From: Bacteriovoracaceae bacterium
Lineage (GTDB): Bacteria > Bdellovibrionota > UBA2428
Direction: 5' to 3'
Assembly: GCA_947467125.1 (NCBI GenBank)
Contig: CANIGN010000003.1
Coordinates: forward strand, 1 to 35,660
Length of the DNA: 35,660 bases
In this document: in pieces, positions 7,140 through 16,030 of the stretch
How the letters are laid out: every line of letters starts with the position of its first letter
Numbering within the stretch: the first letter of the stretch is position 1
Translations under genes and position numbers: made by a program
The notes under the pieces: generated by a model
What the model saw: only the letters and a program-made list of their open reading frames with translations
What the model was told of the DNA's origin: nothing
Databases searched by the model: none

Positions 7140-8489
7140 ATGAATTTTAACTTTCTTAATTTTTTAAATCTCTTTTTTATTTTGCAAATTTCTTTTCTCC
7201 AAACTTCAAATGCAAAAAACATTCAAATCACTCCTGACGATCCTCTTCAAAAAACTTTCGAATCTTCTTTAAAAAATCTTTTTCAAAATCTTGATCGTCA
7301 AGACATTACAAAAGGTGCTGTCATTGCCTCTCCAAGCAAAGTTGCGCCCAATTATTTTTTTCATTGGACTCGAGACGCAGCCCTCACTCACCAAGCTCTT
7401 TTCCACGTTTACTCCCAGACAAAAGACCCTGCCCTTAAGCAAAAAATCAAACAAAGCGCTCTCAATTGGATTGAATTTGAAACAAAAGCCCAAAAAAACG
7501 CAGAAGAAGCAACGGCCTCTCTAGGAGAACCACGCTATCACACCGATGGCAGAGTGAATGTCGACCCGTGGGGTCGCCCTCAAAACGATGGTCCTGCCGC
7601 AAGAGCGATAAGTCTCAGTTTATGGGCACTTTCTTTTCTCGATCAAAACGAACACGCTTTTGTTGAAGAAAAAATTTACCGTGCTGAACTTCCCGCACAA
7701 AGCCTTCTTAAAAAAGATCTTGAATATGTTTCCAAGCACTGGCGTGAGCCTTGTTTTGACCTTTGGGAAGAAGTCAAAGGATTGCACTTTTTTACTCTCG
7801 CCCTTCAAAGAAAAGCTCTCCTTTTAGGCTCAATCCTTGCCGAAAGAATGAACGATCAAGGCGCTGCCCTTTGGTACAAAAGCCAAGCTACTGAAATCAA
7901 AAAAGTGCTTATTTCCTTTATCTCACCTCTCAATCATTCCATAAGTGCAACCCTTTCTCAGACAGAGGGATGGGGACATAAAAAATCAAATCTTGATATC
8001 GCTGTGATTATAGGAAGCAATCACGCTTTTTTTAGCCATGCTTTTTTTGAAGGTGATGAAATTTTTGTGGACTATCAAAAAGAATTTCTAGAAACGACTC
8101 AAACCCTGGAAAATAAATTTAAAGAGCTCTATCCGCTCAACCAGGAAGACCCAAAACTTGCAACAGCTTTTGGTCGTTATCCGGAAGACGTCTATGATGG
8201 AAACGACTTCTCAGGAGGCAATCCCTGGTTTATTGCAACTCATGCAGCAGCTGAATTTTATTGCCAATACTCAAAAAGACTTAAAACTCTAGGAGCTCCT
8301 CTTTCAAACAGAGAGGAATTTCATGCAAAAGGATTAAAATTCCTAGAGCGAAGCGCTCGTCATATCAATCAAGAAAACGGAGAAATGACCGAGCAATTTT
8401 CGCGTTTCAACGGTTATTTAATTGGTGCAAGCCATTTAACGTGGAGCTATGCTAGTTTCATCAGCGCGTATTTAAGCTGCGCCGACTAG
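7140..8489 (+). CDS. Secreted GH15 glucoamylase (fungal-type catalytic domain)
   Basis: A glycoside hydrolase family 15 exo-glucosidase that would release glucose from alpha-glucans outside the cytoplasm. A signal peptide occupies residues 1-25 (cleavage near TSNA/KN). The catalytic-domain landmarks of Aspergillus glucoamylase are all present in order: HWTRDAALT (75-83), WGRPQNDGPAARA (144-156), FDLWEEVKG with the general acid Glu210, GRYPEDVYDGNDFSGGNPWF (345-364), and TEQF with the general base Glu419, then LTWSYASF. There is no starch-binding domain, so the substrate is likely soluble glycogen or dextrin. The gene leads a run with PTS components 32 bases downstream, suggesting that released glucose is the linked sugar; that link is inference. 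Confidence 0.92.
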   Translation: MNFNFLNFLNLFFILQISFLQTSNAKNIQITPDDPLQKTFESSLKNLFQNLDRQDITKGAVIASPSKVAPNYFFHWTRDAALTHQALFHVYSQTKDPALKQKIKQSALNWIEFETKAQKNAEEATASLGEPRYHTDGRVNVDPWGRPQNDGPAARAISLSLWALSFLDQNEHAFVEEKIYRAELPAQSLLKKDLEYVSKHWREPCFDLWEEVKGLHFFTLALQRKALLLGSILAERMNDQGAALWYKSQATEIKKVLISFISPLNHSISATLSQTEGWGHKKSNLDIAVIIGSNHAFFSHAFFEGDEIFVDYQKEFLETTQTLENKFKELYPLNQEDPKLATAFGRYPEDVYDGNDFSGGNPWFIATHAAAEFYCQYSKRLKTLGAPLSNREEFHAKGLKFLERSARHINQENGEMTEQFSRFNGYLIGASHLTWSYASFISAYLSCAD

Positions 8490-8521
8490 GAATACGTAAG
8501 AATACGAAGGATGGACAAAAA

Positions 8522-9241
8522 ATGAATAATCGTTACGAAGAAATTCTTCAGGCATTAGGTGGCTCCGCCAACCTTCCCCAAATCGATGCTTGTATTTCAC
8601 GCCTCAGAGCGACCGTACAAGATACAAAACTTGTAAATGAATCTATTCTCAAATCTTTAGGCGCTGAAGAAGTCATCGTCGCGGGCAACAATGTTCAATC
8701 TATTTTCGGAGCCGAATCAGATCATATTCGTGAAGAAATTCAAAAACTTATAGGGAGTAACCCCACTGTGAAAATCAATCGTCAAATTATTCTTGGCTCC
8801 CCCATAAGCGGAAAAGTCCTCACTCTTTCAGAAGTCCCCGATAAAGTTTTTTCTGAAAAAATTCTTGGCGATGGATTTGCCATTGAACCAACTGAAGGAA
8901 AAGTCATCGCTCCTGTTGATGGAACGATTGTCAATATTTTCAAAACTGGCCACGCTTTGGGACTCGAAACAGAAACAGGTGTTGAAATTCTCATTCACGT
9001 GGGAATCGATACCGTAAAAATGAACGGCGATGGTTTTGAAGCTCTCGTCCTTTACGGTCAAAAAGTAAAAGCTGGACAAGAACTTATTCGCTTTGACCTC
9101 GAAAAAGTTCGAAGCCAAGCAACCTCTACAATTAGCCCTGTCGTTATTACGAACATGGATCGCGTTCTTCAAATTCACAAAAAAGGATTAGAAACAGCTC
9201 AAGCCGGACAAGAAATCGTCAGCTTAGAATTGAATATTTAA
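8522..9241 (+). CDS. PTS glucose/sucrose-superfamily EIIB-EIIA fusion without EIIC
   Basis: A soluble 239-residue two-domain phosphocarrier. Residues 1-78 are an EIIB domain with the phosphocysteine motif IDACISRLRA (Cys24). Residues about 85-239 are a Crr-like EIIA domain with PISGKVLTLSEVPDKVFSEK, the supporting His144 (TGHALGLE) and the phosphohistidine His159 in VEILIHVGIDTVKMNG. Both phosphorylation residues are intact, so a relay from HPr to EIIA to EIIB is plausible. The membrane permease EIIC that normally accompanies these domains is missing here and in the whole window. The start has an AAGGA ribosome binding site. It could serve an EIIC encoded elsewhere or act as a regulatory phosphocarrier. 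Confidence 0.93.
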   Translation: MNNRYEEILQALGGSANLPQIDACISRLRATVQDTKLVNESILKSLGAEEVIVAGNNVQSIFGAESDHIREEIQKLIGSNPTVKINRQIILGSPISGKVLTLSEVPDKVFSEKILGDGFAIEPTEGKVIAPVDGTIVNIFKTGHALGLETETGVEILIHVGIDTVKMNGDGFEALVLYGQKVKAGQELIRFDLEKVRSQATSTISPVVITNMDRVLQIHKKGLETAQAGQEIVSLELNI

Positions 9242-9257
9242 AAAAAACTTAAAAGAT

Positions 9258-9527
9258 ATGACACTCGAAAAAACATTTAAACTTGAATCTCAAGACGGAC
9301 TCCACGCTCGACCTGCAGGCCTTTTTGTAAAATGCCTTGCACCTTACCAAGTCACTGTTGAAGTAGAGCTTCGTGGACAAAAAAAGAATGGGAAATCCAT
9401 CATGAGCCTCATGTCTCTCGGAGCTTCTCCCGGAGATGATCTTAAAATTACCGTAACAGGTAACGATGCCGACAGCGCTTTAAAATGTATTGAAGATCTG
9501 TTTGCAAAAAAATTCTCTGCTGAATAG
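9258..9527 (+). CDS. ptsH: Phosphocarrier protein HPr
   Basis: An 89-residue HPr. The phosphohistidine His16 sits in QDGLHARPAGLFVK. The second landmark, KKNGKSIMSLMSLG, retains a serine (Ser47) at the position targeted by HPr kinase in other bacteria. It carries phosphate from Enzyme I (next gene) to the EIIA domain encoded 16 bases upstream. Gene order EIIBA-HPr-EI with short gaps indicates one transcript. No HPr kinase is in this window. Confidence 0.96.
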   Translation: MTLEKTFKLESQDGLHARPAGLFVKCLAPYQVTVEVELRGQKKNGKSIMSLMSLGASPGDDLKITVTGNDADSALKCIEDLFAKKFSAE

Positions 9528-9537
9528 GTCGGTTGAA

Positions 9538-11232
9538 GTGCAAGTCCTCAAAGGAAAAGGTTCCTCTCCTGGTTTTGCGTTAGCGCCTGCCTTCATTCTT
9601 AAAAACACAAATCTTCAATTTTCGCATGAGCAGATATTCGATGACATCCACGAATCAAAACGCTGGAAGGCTGCGCACTCACAAGTCGTTCATGACCTGA
9701 GTGAACTTCAAAAAAAGTATTCTCAAAAAGGCCCCCAAGAAAGTGCTGAAATCGCTGAGGCCCACCTCATGATGGCTCAAGATCCAGAATGGATTTCAAA
9801 TATTGAAAGCTTCATGGGTCAAAAACATCAATGCGAATACTCGGTCAACAAAGCAAGCGAAGATTTCGCCAAAATGATCGAGTCTTTGGACGACCCCTAT
9901 CTTCGTCAACGTGCTCAAGACATACGTGATGTTGCGCGAAGAATTTTACGAGCTCTCGATGAACCCAATTCTCATGAAGAAAAAATAACGGGCGACCATA
10001 TTCTTGTTGCCGAAGACCTTCTTCCTTCTGAACTCCTTTCTCTTTACAGTCCTCAACTTAAAGGACTGGTTTTACAAAAAGGAAACCCTACTTCTCACAC
10101 AACCATTCTCGCTCGAACTTTTGAAATCCCTACCATTCTCACCGTGAATGGGGTTATGGAAAAAGTTCGCGCTCACGACGAAATCGCCGTGAGTGGAATG
10201 AGTGGCATCGTCACCATTAATCCAGACGCCTCCGAAAAGAAAAACATTCAAGATAAAATACAAAGAGACCTTTTTGAAAAAGAAGAATTAAAAAATTACA
10301 TCTCTGTTAAATCTGTTACTCGTGATGGCGTGGCCATTGAAGTTGCCTCCAACCTCAACAGCGCTCACGACTTAAATTTTGCTCTCGGAAAAGGCACCGA
10401 AGGAATCGGCCTCTTTCGTACCGAGTTTCTTTTGATGGATCGAAGCGCAGCTCCTAGCGAAGAAGAGCAGTACCAAGTTTATCGGAAAGTCATTGAATCT
10501 GTCTTTCCTCACAAAGCGATCATTCGAACTTTTGATATCGGTGGGGACAAGCAAGTGAATTATCTCAACTTGCCTAAAGAAGAAAATCCCTTTCTCGGCC
10601 TCAGAGGAATTCGCTATTGTCTTAAAAACATCGAACTCTTTAGAACTCAAATCAGAGCTCTTTTGCGAGCCGCTCAACACGGAAATCTCGGAATCATGAT
10701 TCCGATGGTGACCAAAGTAGAAGAAGTTTTGGAATTTAAAAACCTTCTTAAAAAGTTTCAAATCGAACTTTTAAACGAAGGAAAAAAACTCGAAAAATCT
10801 CCTGAAACGGGCATCATGATCGAAGTTCCCTCTGTGGCGATGATTGTCGATCAACTCGCTTCTCATCTTGATTTCTTTAGCATTGGAACCAACGATCTTG
10901 TTCAATACCTTTGTGCAGCAGATCGCATGAATAGCAACGTGGCTGATCTACACGACGCCTATCACCCTGCTGTTTTAAGAACGCTCAAATTGATTTCTGA
11001 TGGCGTCAAAAACACTTCTTGTTGGCTGGGAATGTGCGGAGAAATGGCTGCAAAATACGACTACCAGCCTCTTCTTTTGGCTCTTGGATTCAAAGAACTC
11101 AGCGTTTCTCCAGGCGCTGTCCTTCGAACTCGAAAGCAGATTCTTTCCCTCGACATGGAATCCTGCCACAAGATCCTTCAAAAGGCGCTTTTAGCAGACA
11201 GTTCCGAAAGCCTTAAAGCCGCGCTTTCTTAG
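9538..11232 (+). CDS. ptsI: Phosphoenolpyruvate-protein phosphotransferase (PTS Enzyme I)
   Basis: Enzyme I starts the PTS relay by taking phosphate from PEP. The active-site histidine is in KGNPTSHTTILART, about residue 187 from the chosen start. The PEP-binding barrel has GIGLFRTEFLLMDR, FDIGGDK, KEENPFLGLRGIRYCL, DFFSIGTNDLVQYLCAADR and the acid/base cysteine in LGMCGEMA. I chose the GTG at 9538, which has AGG about nine bases upstream and puts SSPGFALAPAF at the normal distance from the N-terminus, giving 564 residues. An in-frame ATG at 9490 would overlap HPr by 38 bases and add 16 unrelated residues. It completes a three-gene phosphorelay with HPr and EIIBA. Confidence 0.95.
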   Translation: MQVLKGKGSSPGFALAPAFILKNTNLQFSHEQIFDDIHESKRWKAAHSQVVHDLSELQKKYSQKGPQESAEIAEAHLMMAQDPEWISNIESFMGQKHQCEYSVNKASEDFAKMIESLDDPYLRQRAQDIRDVARRILRALDEPNSHEEKITGDHILVAEDLLPSELLSLYSPQLKGLVLQKGNPTSHTTILARTFEIPTILTVNGVMEKVRAHDEIAVSGMSGIVTINPDASEKKNIQDKIQRDLFEKEELKNYISVKSVTRDGVAIEVASNLNSAHDLNFALGKGTEGIGLFRTEFLLMDRSAAPSEEEQYQVYRKVIESVFPHKAIIRTFDIGGDKQVNYLNLPKEENPFLGLRGIRYCLKNIELFRTQIRALLRAAQHGNLGIMIPMVTKVEEVLEFKNLLKKFQIELLNEGKKLEKSPETGIMIEVPSVAMIVDQLASHLDFFSIGTNDLVQYLCAADRMNSNVADLHDAYHPAVLRTLKLISDGVKNTSCWLGMCGEMAAKYDYQPLLLALGFKELSVSPGAVLRTRKQILSLDMESCHKILQKALLADSSESLKAALS

Positions 11233-11293
11233 GCTTTTATCTCTCCTCCTCCGCCTCAATTCCCCCTTTACCCGCCCATGAAGCTAGTCTATG

Positions 11294-11322
11294 TTCATTT
11301 GCACAACACACGCTGGGATAAA
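11294..11322 (+). promoter_or_regulatory. Weak candidate promoter for the rpsB operon
   Basis: TTCATT (11294-11299) and GATAAA (11317-11322) are 17 bases apart. They would start transcription near 11329-11330, which coincides with the first base of the structured leader. Both hexamers are poor matches, so the fit with the RNA boundary is the main support. Confidence 0.33.
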
Positions 11323-11329
11323 AATTGAA

Positions 11330-11413
11330 ATAATCCGAGCGTTTGGATCAAGCCAAGCGGGCCTCCGCAAAAGCTTCCCAAGCGTTAAACTCAGCGGAGG
11401 AACATCGGATTAT
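11330..11413 (+). ncRNA. Structured 5' leader RNA of rpsB-tsf (three-way-junction-like)
   Basis: An 84-base block folds by eye into a closed structure. P1 is a perfect 9-bp helix pairing ATAATCCGA (11330-11338) with TCGGATTAT (11405-11413). Inside it, P2 pairs CGTTTGG (11340-11346) with CCAAGCG (11353-11359) around a six-base loop. P3 pairs CCTCCGC (11362-11368) with GCGGAGG (11394-11400). P3 contains a smaller hairpin, AAGCTT (11371-11376) with AAGCGTT (11380-11386, one bulged G). The heptamer CCAAGCG recurs at 11378-11384 within the P3 loop, so P2's 5' strand has two possible partners. In E. coli the rpsB leader mediates feedback by ribosomal protein S2; a similar role here is inference. 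About 63 bases separate P1 from the rpsB ATG. Confidence 0.72.
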
Positions 11414-11476
11414 AGAAAACAAAGTCGCAGCAAGATCGAAAGCTCAAGCATTAGCGAACTTAAAAAAGGAAAAAAC

Positions 11477-12337
11477 ATGGCTACACAAATCACAATGAAA
11501 GACCTCCTCGAGGCAGGCGTTCACTTCGGTCACCAAAAGAGCCGCTGGAACCCAAAAATGAAACCTTACATCTTCGGAGATCGTAACGGTATTTACATCA
11601 TCGACCTTCAAAAAACTGTTCTCTTAACTCGCGAAGCTTTAACATTCGTGACTCAACTTTCTGCAAAAGGAAAAAAAATCCTTTTCGTTGGAACAAAATC
11701 ACAATGTAAAGACGTCGTGAAAGAAGAAGCAGAACGCGCAGGTTGCCCTTACGTAACAGAGCGTTGGTTAGGTGGAACTCTTACGAACTTCCCCACTATT
11801 CAAACATGTCTCGATCAAATGCAACAAATGGACGACAAAATCAGCTCAGGAATGGCTGATCAATTGAGCGCGAAAGAGCGTTCTGCGTTCGACAAAGAAC
11901 ATGAGCGTCTCTTGCGTAACTTAGGGGGCGTTCGTCACATGAAAGACAAACCCGGCGCGATTTTCATTATCGATCCAATGAAAGAACACAACGCAGTTAA
12001 AGAAGCGAAGAAATTGGGAATTCCTATCATCGCGATCACAGATACAAACTGCGATCCAGATGACGTTAGTTTCGTGATTCCTGGTAACGACGACGCTCTT
12101 AAATCAATCAAGCTTTTTGCAGCAGCTGTTGCAGACGCTTTCCTTGATGGCGCTCGTATCCACGAAGAAAAAATCCGTGCTTTCTCTGACAAACGTGAAA
12201 GCGCTCCTGTAGCAGCAGCTCCTAGCGCTCCCGCTATCAGCAAACCTTCAGAAGAATCAACAACAACTGACCGCGAAGGCCGCACAATCAACGTTGAAAA
12301 ACGTCGCAGCATTCGTTCATCAGACGAAAACAACTAA
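11477..12337 (+). CDS. rpsB: 30S ribosomal protein S2
   Basis: A 286-residue S2. It begins MATQITMKDLLEAGVHFGHQ, the standard S2 N-terminus, followed by KSRWNPKMKPYIFGDRNGIY, RWLGGTLTNF and PGAIFIIDPMKEHNAVKEA. The start is at 11477 with AAGGA seven bases upstream; in-frame ATG extension back to 11291 would translate the structured leader and is not real. The last 50 residues form a low-complexity Ala/Pro/Ser tail and a basic end (VEKRRSIRSSDENN), longer than in the E. coli protein (241 aa). It heads the translation cluster, with tsf 12 bases downstream. Confidence 0.98.
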   Translation: MATQITMKDLLEAGVHFGHQKSRWNPKMKPYIFGDRNGIYIIDLQKTVLLTREALTFVTQLSAKGKKILFVGTKSQCKDVVKEEAERAGCPYVTERWLGGTLTNFPTIQTCLDQMQQMDDKISSGMADQLSAKERSAFDKEHERLLRNLGGVRHMKDKPGAIFIIDPMKEHNAVKEAKKLGIPIIAITDTNCDPDDVSFVIPGNDDALKSIKLFAAAVADAFLDGARIHEEKIRAFSDKRESAPVAAAPSAPAISKPSEESTTTDREGRTINVEKRRSIRSSDENN

Positions 12338-12349
12338 GAGGAACAACAC

Positions 12350-13003
12350 ATGGCGATTACAGCATCATTAGTAAACGAACTCCGACAAAAAACCGGAGCC
12401 GGCATGATGGATTGCAAAAAAGCACTTGAAGAAAGTGCGGGCGATCTGGAAAAAGCTGTCGAAGTTCTTCGTAAAAAAGGACTTTCAGCGGCTGCTAAAA
12501 AAGCAGGTCGTATTGCAACAGAAGGAGCGATCGGTTCTTACATCCATATGGGTGGAAAAATCGGCGTTCTTTTAGAAATCAACTGTGAAACAGACTTCGT
12601 TTCTCAAAACGATATCTTTCAAGGTCTCGTAAAAGATATTTCTCTTCACATTGCAGCGAACAAACCACAGTACGTTCTTCCTGAAGAAATTCCTGCGGAT
12701 GTTCTTGCAAAAGAAAAAGAAATTGCACGCGACCAAGCTCTTCAGTCAGGAAAACCTGCTGCAGTGGCAGAAAAAATCGTCGAAGGAAAGATCCTCAAGT
12801 ACTACGACGAAGTTTGCTTAATGAATCAAGCTTACCTCAAAGATCCCGAGAAAAAAGTATCCACAATTATCCAAGAAATGGTTGCTAAAATCGGTGAAAA
12901 CATCAAGGTGCGTCGCTTCGTTCGCTGGGAACTCGGTGAAGGCCTTGAGAAAAAATCAAATGATTTTGCAGCAGAGGTAGCAGCACAGGCAGGGTTGAAT
13001 TAG
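12350..13003 (+). CDS. tsf: Elongation factor Ts
   Basis: The GDP/GTP exchange factor for EF-Tu. The N-terminal UBA-like motif [20 protein letters not shown] and the core [18 protein letters not shown] are diagnostic. At 217 residues it is shorter than E. coli EF-Ts (283 aa), resembling the compact forms with a reduced C-terminal dimerisation region found in several other phyla. AGAGGA lies eight bases before the ATG. The gene follows rpsB in the near-universal rpsB-tsf pair. Confidence 0.98.
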   Translation: MAITASLVNELRQKTGAGMMDCKKALEESAGDLEKAVEVLRKKGLSAAAKKAGRIATEGAIGSYIHMGGKIGVLLEINCETDFVSQNDIFQGLVKDISLHIAANKPQYVLPEEIPADVLAKEKEIARDQALQSGKPAAVAEKIVEGKILKYYDEVCLMNQAYLKDPEKKVSTIIQEMVAKIGENIKVRRFVRWELGEGLEKKSNDFAAEVAAQAGLN

Positions 13004-13016
13004 CATAAAGTCTGTA

Positions 13017-13856
13017 ATGACACCTGCGACTCAGAAAACAGCTTATAAACGAATCTTACTCAAACTCTCTGGTGAAGCCTTAGCAGGCAAAAGAGAGTTT
13101 GGGCTCGATTCTGCAACCCTCGATTTTATGGCCGAACAAATTAGAGCTGTAAGAGAGATGGGCATTCAAGTCGCCGTCGTCGTCGGCGGTGGCAATATCT
13201 TTCGCGGAATTCAAGGATCAGAAAAAGGCATGGATCGCTCAACGGGCGATTACATGGGAATGCTTGCAACAGTGATCAACGCTCTTGCTCTGCAAGATGC
13301 TCTTGAGCGCCACAACATCGATACGCGCGTGCAAAGTGCGATTCGCATGGAGCAAGTGGTAGAGCCGTACATTCGTCGTCGCGCCACTCGCCACCTTGAA
13401 AAAGATCGTGTGGTTATTTTTGCAAGTGGAACAGGTAATCCTTACTTTTCAACAGACACTGCGGCTGCTTTGAGAGCCATGGAAGTTGAAGCTGATATTC
13501 TTGTAAAAGCCACCAACGTCGATGGTGTTTATGATTCTGATCCACGAAAAAACGTCAAAGCCAAACTTCTCAAAAACATCAATTACATCGACGTCCTCAA
13601 TCGTAATTTAAAAGTTATGGATAGTACGGCGATTAGTTTGTGTATGGATAACAAACTTCCCATTCACGTTCTCAACATTCGCACTCCCAATGCGATTGCC
13701 GAATTTTTAAAAGGCAAAAAAGTGGGAACAACCATCACAGTCGACTGCAAGAGTGATTTCGATGGCGAAAATGACTACACTGGAAAGAACGCTTCTTCGA
13801 GTGTTCACAAAAAACAAACCTCAAAAGAGCCTGCAAAGGCGAGGAGAAAAAAATGA
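13017..13856 (+). CDS. pyrH: UMP kinase with a basic C-terminal extension
   Basis: Hexameric bacterial UMP kinase of the amino-acid-kinase fold, converting UMP to UDP. Motifs are [61 protein letters not shown] and [12 protein letters not shown]. The catalytic core ends near GTTITV at about residue 241. About 38 more residues follow, ending [13 protein letters not shown], which is not part of the usual enzyme of about 240 residues. The last four bases overlap the frr start (ATGA), so translation is coupled. The tail is charged and probably disordered. Confidence 0.97.
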   Translation: MTPATQKTAYKRILLKLSGEALAGKREFGLDSATLDFMAEQIRAVREMGIQVAVVVGGGNIFRGIQGSEKGMDRSTGDYMGMLATVINALALQDALERHNIDTRVQSAIRMEQVVEPYIRRRATRHLEKDRVVIFASGTGNPYFSTDTAAALRAMEVEADILVKATNVDGVYDSDPRKNVKAKLLKNINYIDVLNRNLKVMDSTAISLCMDNKLPIHVLNIRTPNAIAEFLKGKKVGTTITVDCKSDFDGENDYTGKNASSSVHKKQTSKEPAKARRKK

Positions 13857-14413
13857 GCGAAGAAACAGTTAAAATTACAATTCAAGATACCCGTGAAAAA
13901 ATGGATAAGTCCGTTCAGGCTCTTAAGAACGAACTTGTTAAAATTCGCACAGGAAGAGCAAGCCCCTCACTCGTCGATAGCGTTCGAGTAGACTATTACG
14001 GCACGCCCACTCCCCTCAAACAAATTGCTCAAGTGGCAGTACCCGACGCTAAAACATTACAAATTTCTTGCTGGGATCAGAGCGCTATTCCTTTGGTGGA
14101 AAAAGCTATCGTTGCAGCAAACATTGGACTTACTCCGCAAGTAGACGGCAAGTTAATTCGCCTCAACATTCCTGCTTTGAGCGAAGACAGACGTAAAGAA
14201 ATCGTGAAAACGGTCAAAAAACTTGGCGAAGATTGCAAAGTTCACGTTCGAAATGCTCGTCGTGACGCAAACGAAATCATCAAAAATGACAAAAGCCTTG
14301 GTGAAGATCTTCAAAAGAAAAACCAAGATCAAATTCAAAAATTAACTGACGAATGCACGACTCAAGTCGATGCCATTATCGAAGCAAAGAGCAAAGAGGT
14401 GCTCACAGTTTGA
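13853..14413 (+). CDS. frr: Ribosome recycling factor
   Basis: A 186-residue RRF that, with EF-G, splits post-termination ribosomes. Signature stretches are [53 protein letters not shown] and [11 protein letters not shown]. Length matches the family (185 aa). A strong GAGGAG precedes the ATG, which overlaps the pyrH stop codon. Its own stop overlaps the start of uppS. Confidence 0.98.
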   Translation: MSEETVKITIQDTREKMDKSVQALKNELVKIRTGRASPSLVDSVRVDYYGTPTPLKQIAQVAVPDAKTLQISCWDQSAIPLVEKAIVAANIGLTPQVDGKLIRLNIPALSEDRRKEIVKTVKKLGEDCKVHVRNARRDANEIIKNDKSLGEDLQKKNQDQIQKLTDECTTQVDAIIEAKSKEVLTV

Positions 14414-15186
14414 GCTCACCTAAAGCGCTTTGGCCTCAGCACGTGGGCATCATCATGGATGGAAACGGTCGCTGGGCGAACACTCGTGGCTGGAAGAGAG
14501 TTCAAGGACACATTCAAGGCGCAGACCTTGTTATGTCTGTTGTAGAAGAAGCCATTTCTCTAAATCTCAAAGCGCTTTCTCTTTTTTGTTTTTCAACTGA
14601 AAACTGGAAACGACCAGATGATGAAGTCAACTTCCTCATGGATTTGATGTACAAGTTTGCGGAATCCCAAATGGAGAGAATGCACAAACTCAACATCAAG
14701 ATTCGTGTGTTTGGACAATACCATCGAGCCCCTGAAAGACTCAGAAAACAACTCGATATTGCTTCTGAACTTACCAAAAACAATACAGGCCTTTCGCTTA
14801 ACTTTTTAGTGAGCTACGGCGGCCGACTCGACATTCTAAAGGCCGCTCAAGAAACAGCCACTCTTGTTCAAGAAGGCAAGATCAAGCCCGAAGACATTAC
14901 AGAAGAACTTTTCTCTCAGCATCTTTATACCAAAGACGTGATTGATCCCGATTTGATCATTCGAACAAGCGGTGAATTTAGAATTTCCAACTTTATGCTT
15001 TGGCAATCAGCCTATGCTGAATTTTATGTCATTGATAAACTTTGGCCTGAGTTTAAACGCGAAGACTTACGAAAAGCGTGCGAATATTTTTCAAATAGAG
15101 ATAGACGGTTTGGCGGAGTGAATACCACCACAAATCAACCAACTTCTTTACAAGACCCCAAAAAAGAAACGCCTCCTCATGTCTAA
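14410..15186 (+). CDS. uppS: Undecaprenyl diphosphate synthase (cis-prenyltransferase)
   Basis: Makes the C55 lipid carrier precursor for murein and surface polysaccharides. Motifs include HVGIIMDGNGRWAN (catalytic Asp), LFCFSTENWKRP, LSLNFLVSYGGR, and DPDLIIRTSGEFRISNFML with QSAYAEFYV. I place the start at TTG 14410, which overlaps the frr stop codon in TTGA and has GAGGTG ten bases upstream. That gives 258 residues, the family size. The in-frame ATG at 14353 would add 19 residues inside frr. Confidence 0.95.
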   Translation: MSSPKALWPQHVGIIMDGNGRWANTRGWKRVQGHIQGADLVMSVVEEAISLNLKALSLFCFSTENWKRPDDEVNFLMDLMYKFAESQMERMHKLNIKIRVFGQYHRAPERLRKQLDIASELTKNNTGLSLNFLVSYGGRLDILKAAQETATLVQEGKIKPEDITEELFSQHLYTKDVIDPDLIIRTSGEFRISNFMLWQSAYAEFYVIDKLWPEFKREDLRKACEYFSNRDRRFGGVNTTTNQPTSLQDPKKETPPHV

Positions 15187-16030
15187 AGAAACGAGAACAC
15201 GTACACTTGTAGGAATCATCCTTGCCGGACTTGCTCTTTGGATGCTTTTTGGAATGAATCCCAAAATCCTTGTGGGAGTTTTATGTATCTGTTCTTTTAT
15301 TGCGTGGTTTGAATATCTTAAAATCTTCAACTTCCCTCCCCGCTCACTCAAAAGCGTTGCAGGAGTTGTTGCTATCAATCTTTCTATTGTTGATTCCTTT
15401 TTATCGAACGCTGTTCACATACGATGGGTTTACATATTCTGGGTTCTTTCGCTTGTGTTTCTTGTCATTGACTCCACTTCGATTGTTCAAAAAAAACCTC
15501 AAAGCAAACCCCTCTCAACACTTCTTAACGAGCAAACTTTTTATTTTGCAGGACTTCTCTACATCTTTTTTCTTTCTGCTTTTTTTGGACCCCTTCTTCA
15601 AAATGCAAAAGCCCCCTATGGAAAAGGCGTTATCTTACTCACTTTTGTCATTGTCTTTGGAAGCGATGTTTGTGCTTATTTTATCGGTCGCCGCTATGGA
15701 ACCCGTCCCTTATGGCCCATTGTTTCTCCCAAAAAAACTATCGAAGGTGCCCTTGCGGGTCTTGCTGGTTCTTGGATTTTTGCGGCAATTTTTACAATTC
15801 TCTGGCACGCCTACGATCAAGCTCCCATACCCTTTAGCAAAATAGTCTTTTTCACTCTTTTTGCAGCTCCCCTTGCTCAAGGTGGAGACTTTTTTGAAAG
15901 TTTTTTCAAACGTGTTTCAGGAGTGAAAGATTCAGGCGACCTGATTCCTGGTCACGGCGGAATTTTAGACCGAATTGACGGACTCGCGTTTACTCTTCCT
16001 CTCGCTTATTTTATTTTCGTTCAAAGTTAA
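15179..16030 (+). CDS. cdsA: Phosphatidate cytidylyltransferase
   Basis: Integral membrane enzyme making CDP-diacylglycerol for phospholipid synthesis. About seven or eight hydrophobic segments are visible, and the C-terminal signature reads FFKRVSGVKDSGDLIPGHGG followed by ILDRIDGL, the CDP-DAG synthase consensus (S..KR....KD.....PGHGG..DR.D). SPKKTIEG just before is also conserved. The start overlaps uppS by eight bases. In many proteobacteria dxr follows; here rseP comes next. Confidence 0.96.
   Translation: MSKETRTRTLVGIILAGLALWMLFGMNPKILVGVLCICSFIAWFEYLKIFNFPPRSLKSVAGVVAINLSIVDSFLSNAVHIRWVYIFWVLSLVFLVIDSTSIVQKKPQSKPLSTLLNEQTFYFAGLLYIFFLSAFFGPLLQNAKAPYGKGVILLTFVIVFGSDVCAYFIGRRYGTRPLWPIVSPKKTIEGALAGLAGSWIFAAIFTILWHAYDQAPIPFSKIVFFTLFAAPLAQGGDFFESFFKRVSGVKDSGDLIPGHGGILDRIDGLAFTLPLAYFIFVQS

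Noticed and set aside
8487-8510. Direct repeat GAATACG between the glucoamylase and EIIBA genes
   Set aside because: Two seven-base copies seven bases apart are compatible with chance and do not form a recognisable operator.
11233-11290. Terminator after Enzyme I
   Set aside because: The region is a pyrimidine-rich stretch without a stem; read-through into the rpsB leader cannot be excluded.
11291-11476. In-frame ATG extension of rpsB by 62 codons
   Set aside because: The extension would translate the helical leader and resembles no S2 N-terminus, whereas the ATG at 11477 gives the standard start and has AAGGA at good spacing.
11935-12333. Antisense reading frame across rpsB
   Set aside because: Its composition mirrors the codon pattern of rpsB on the other strand and it has no ribosome binding site or known motif.
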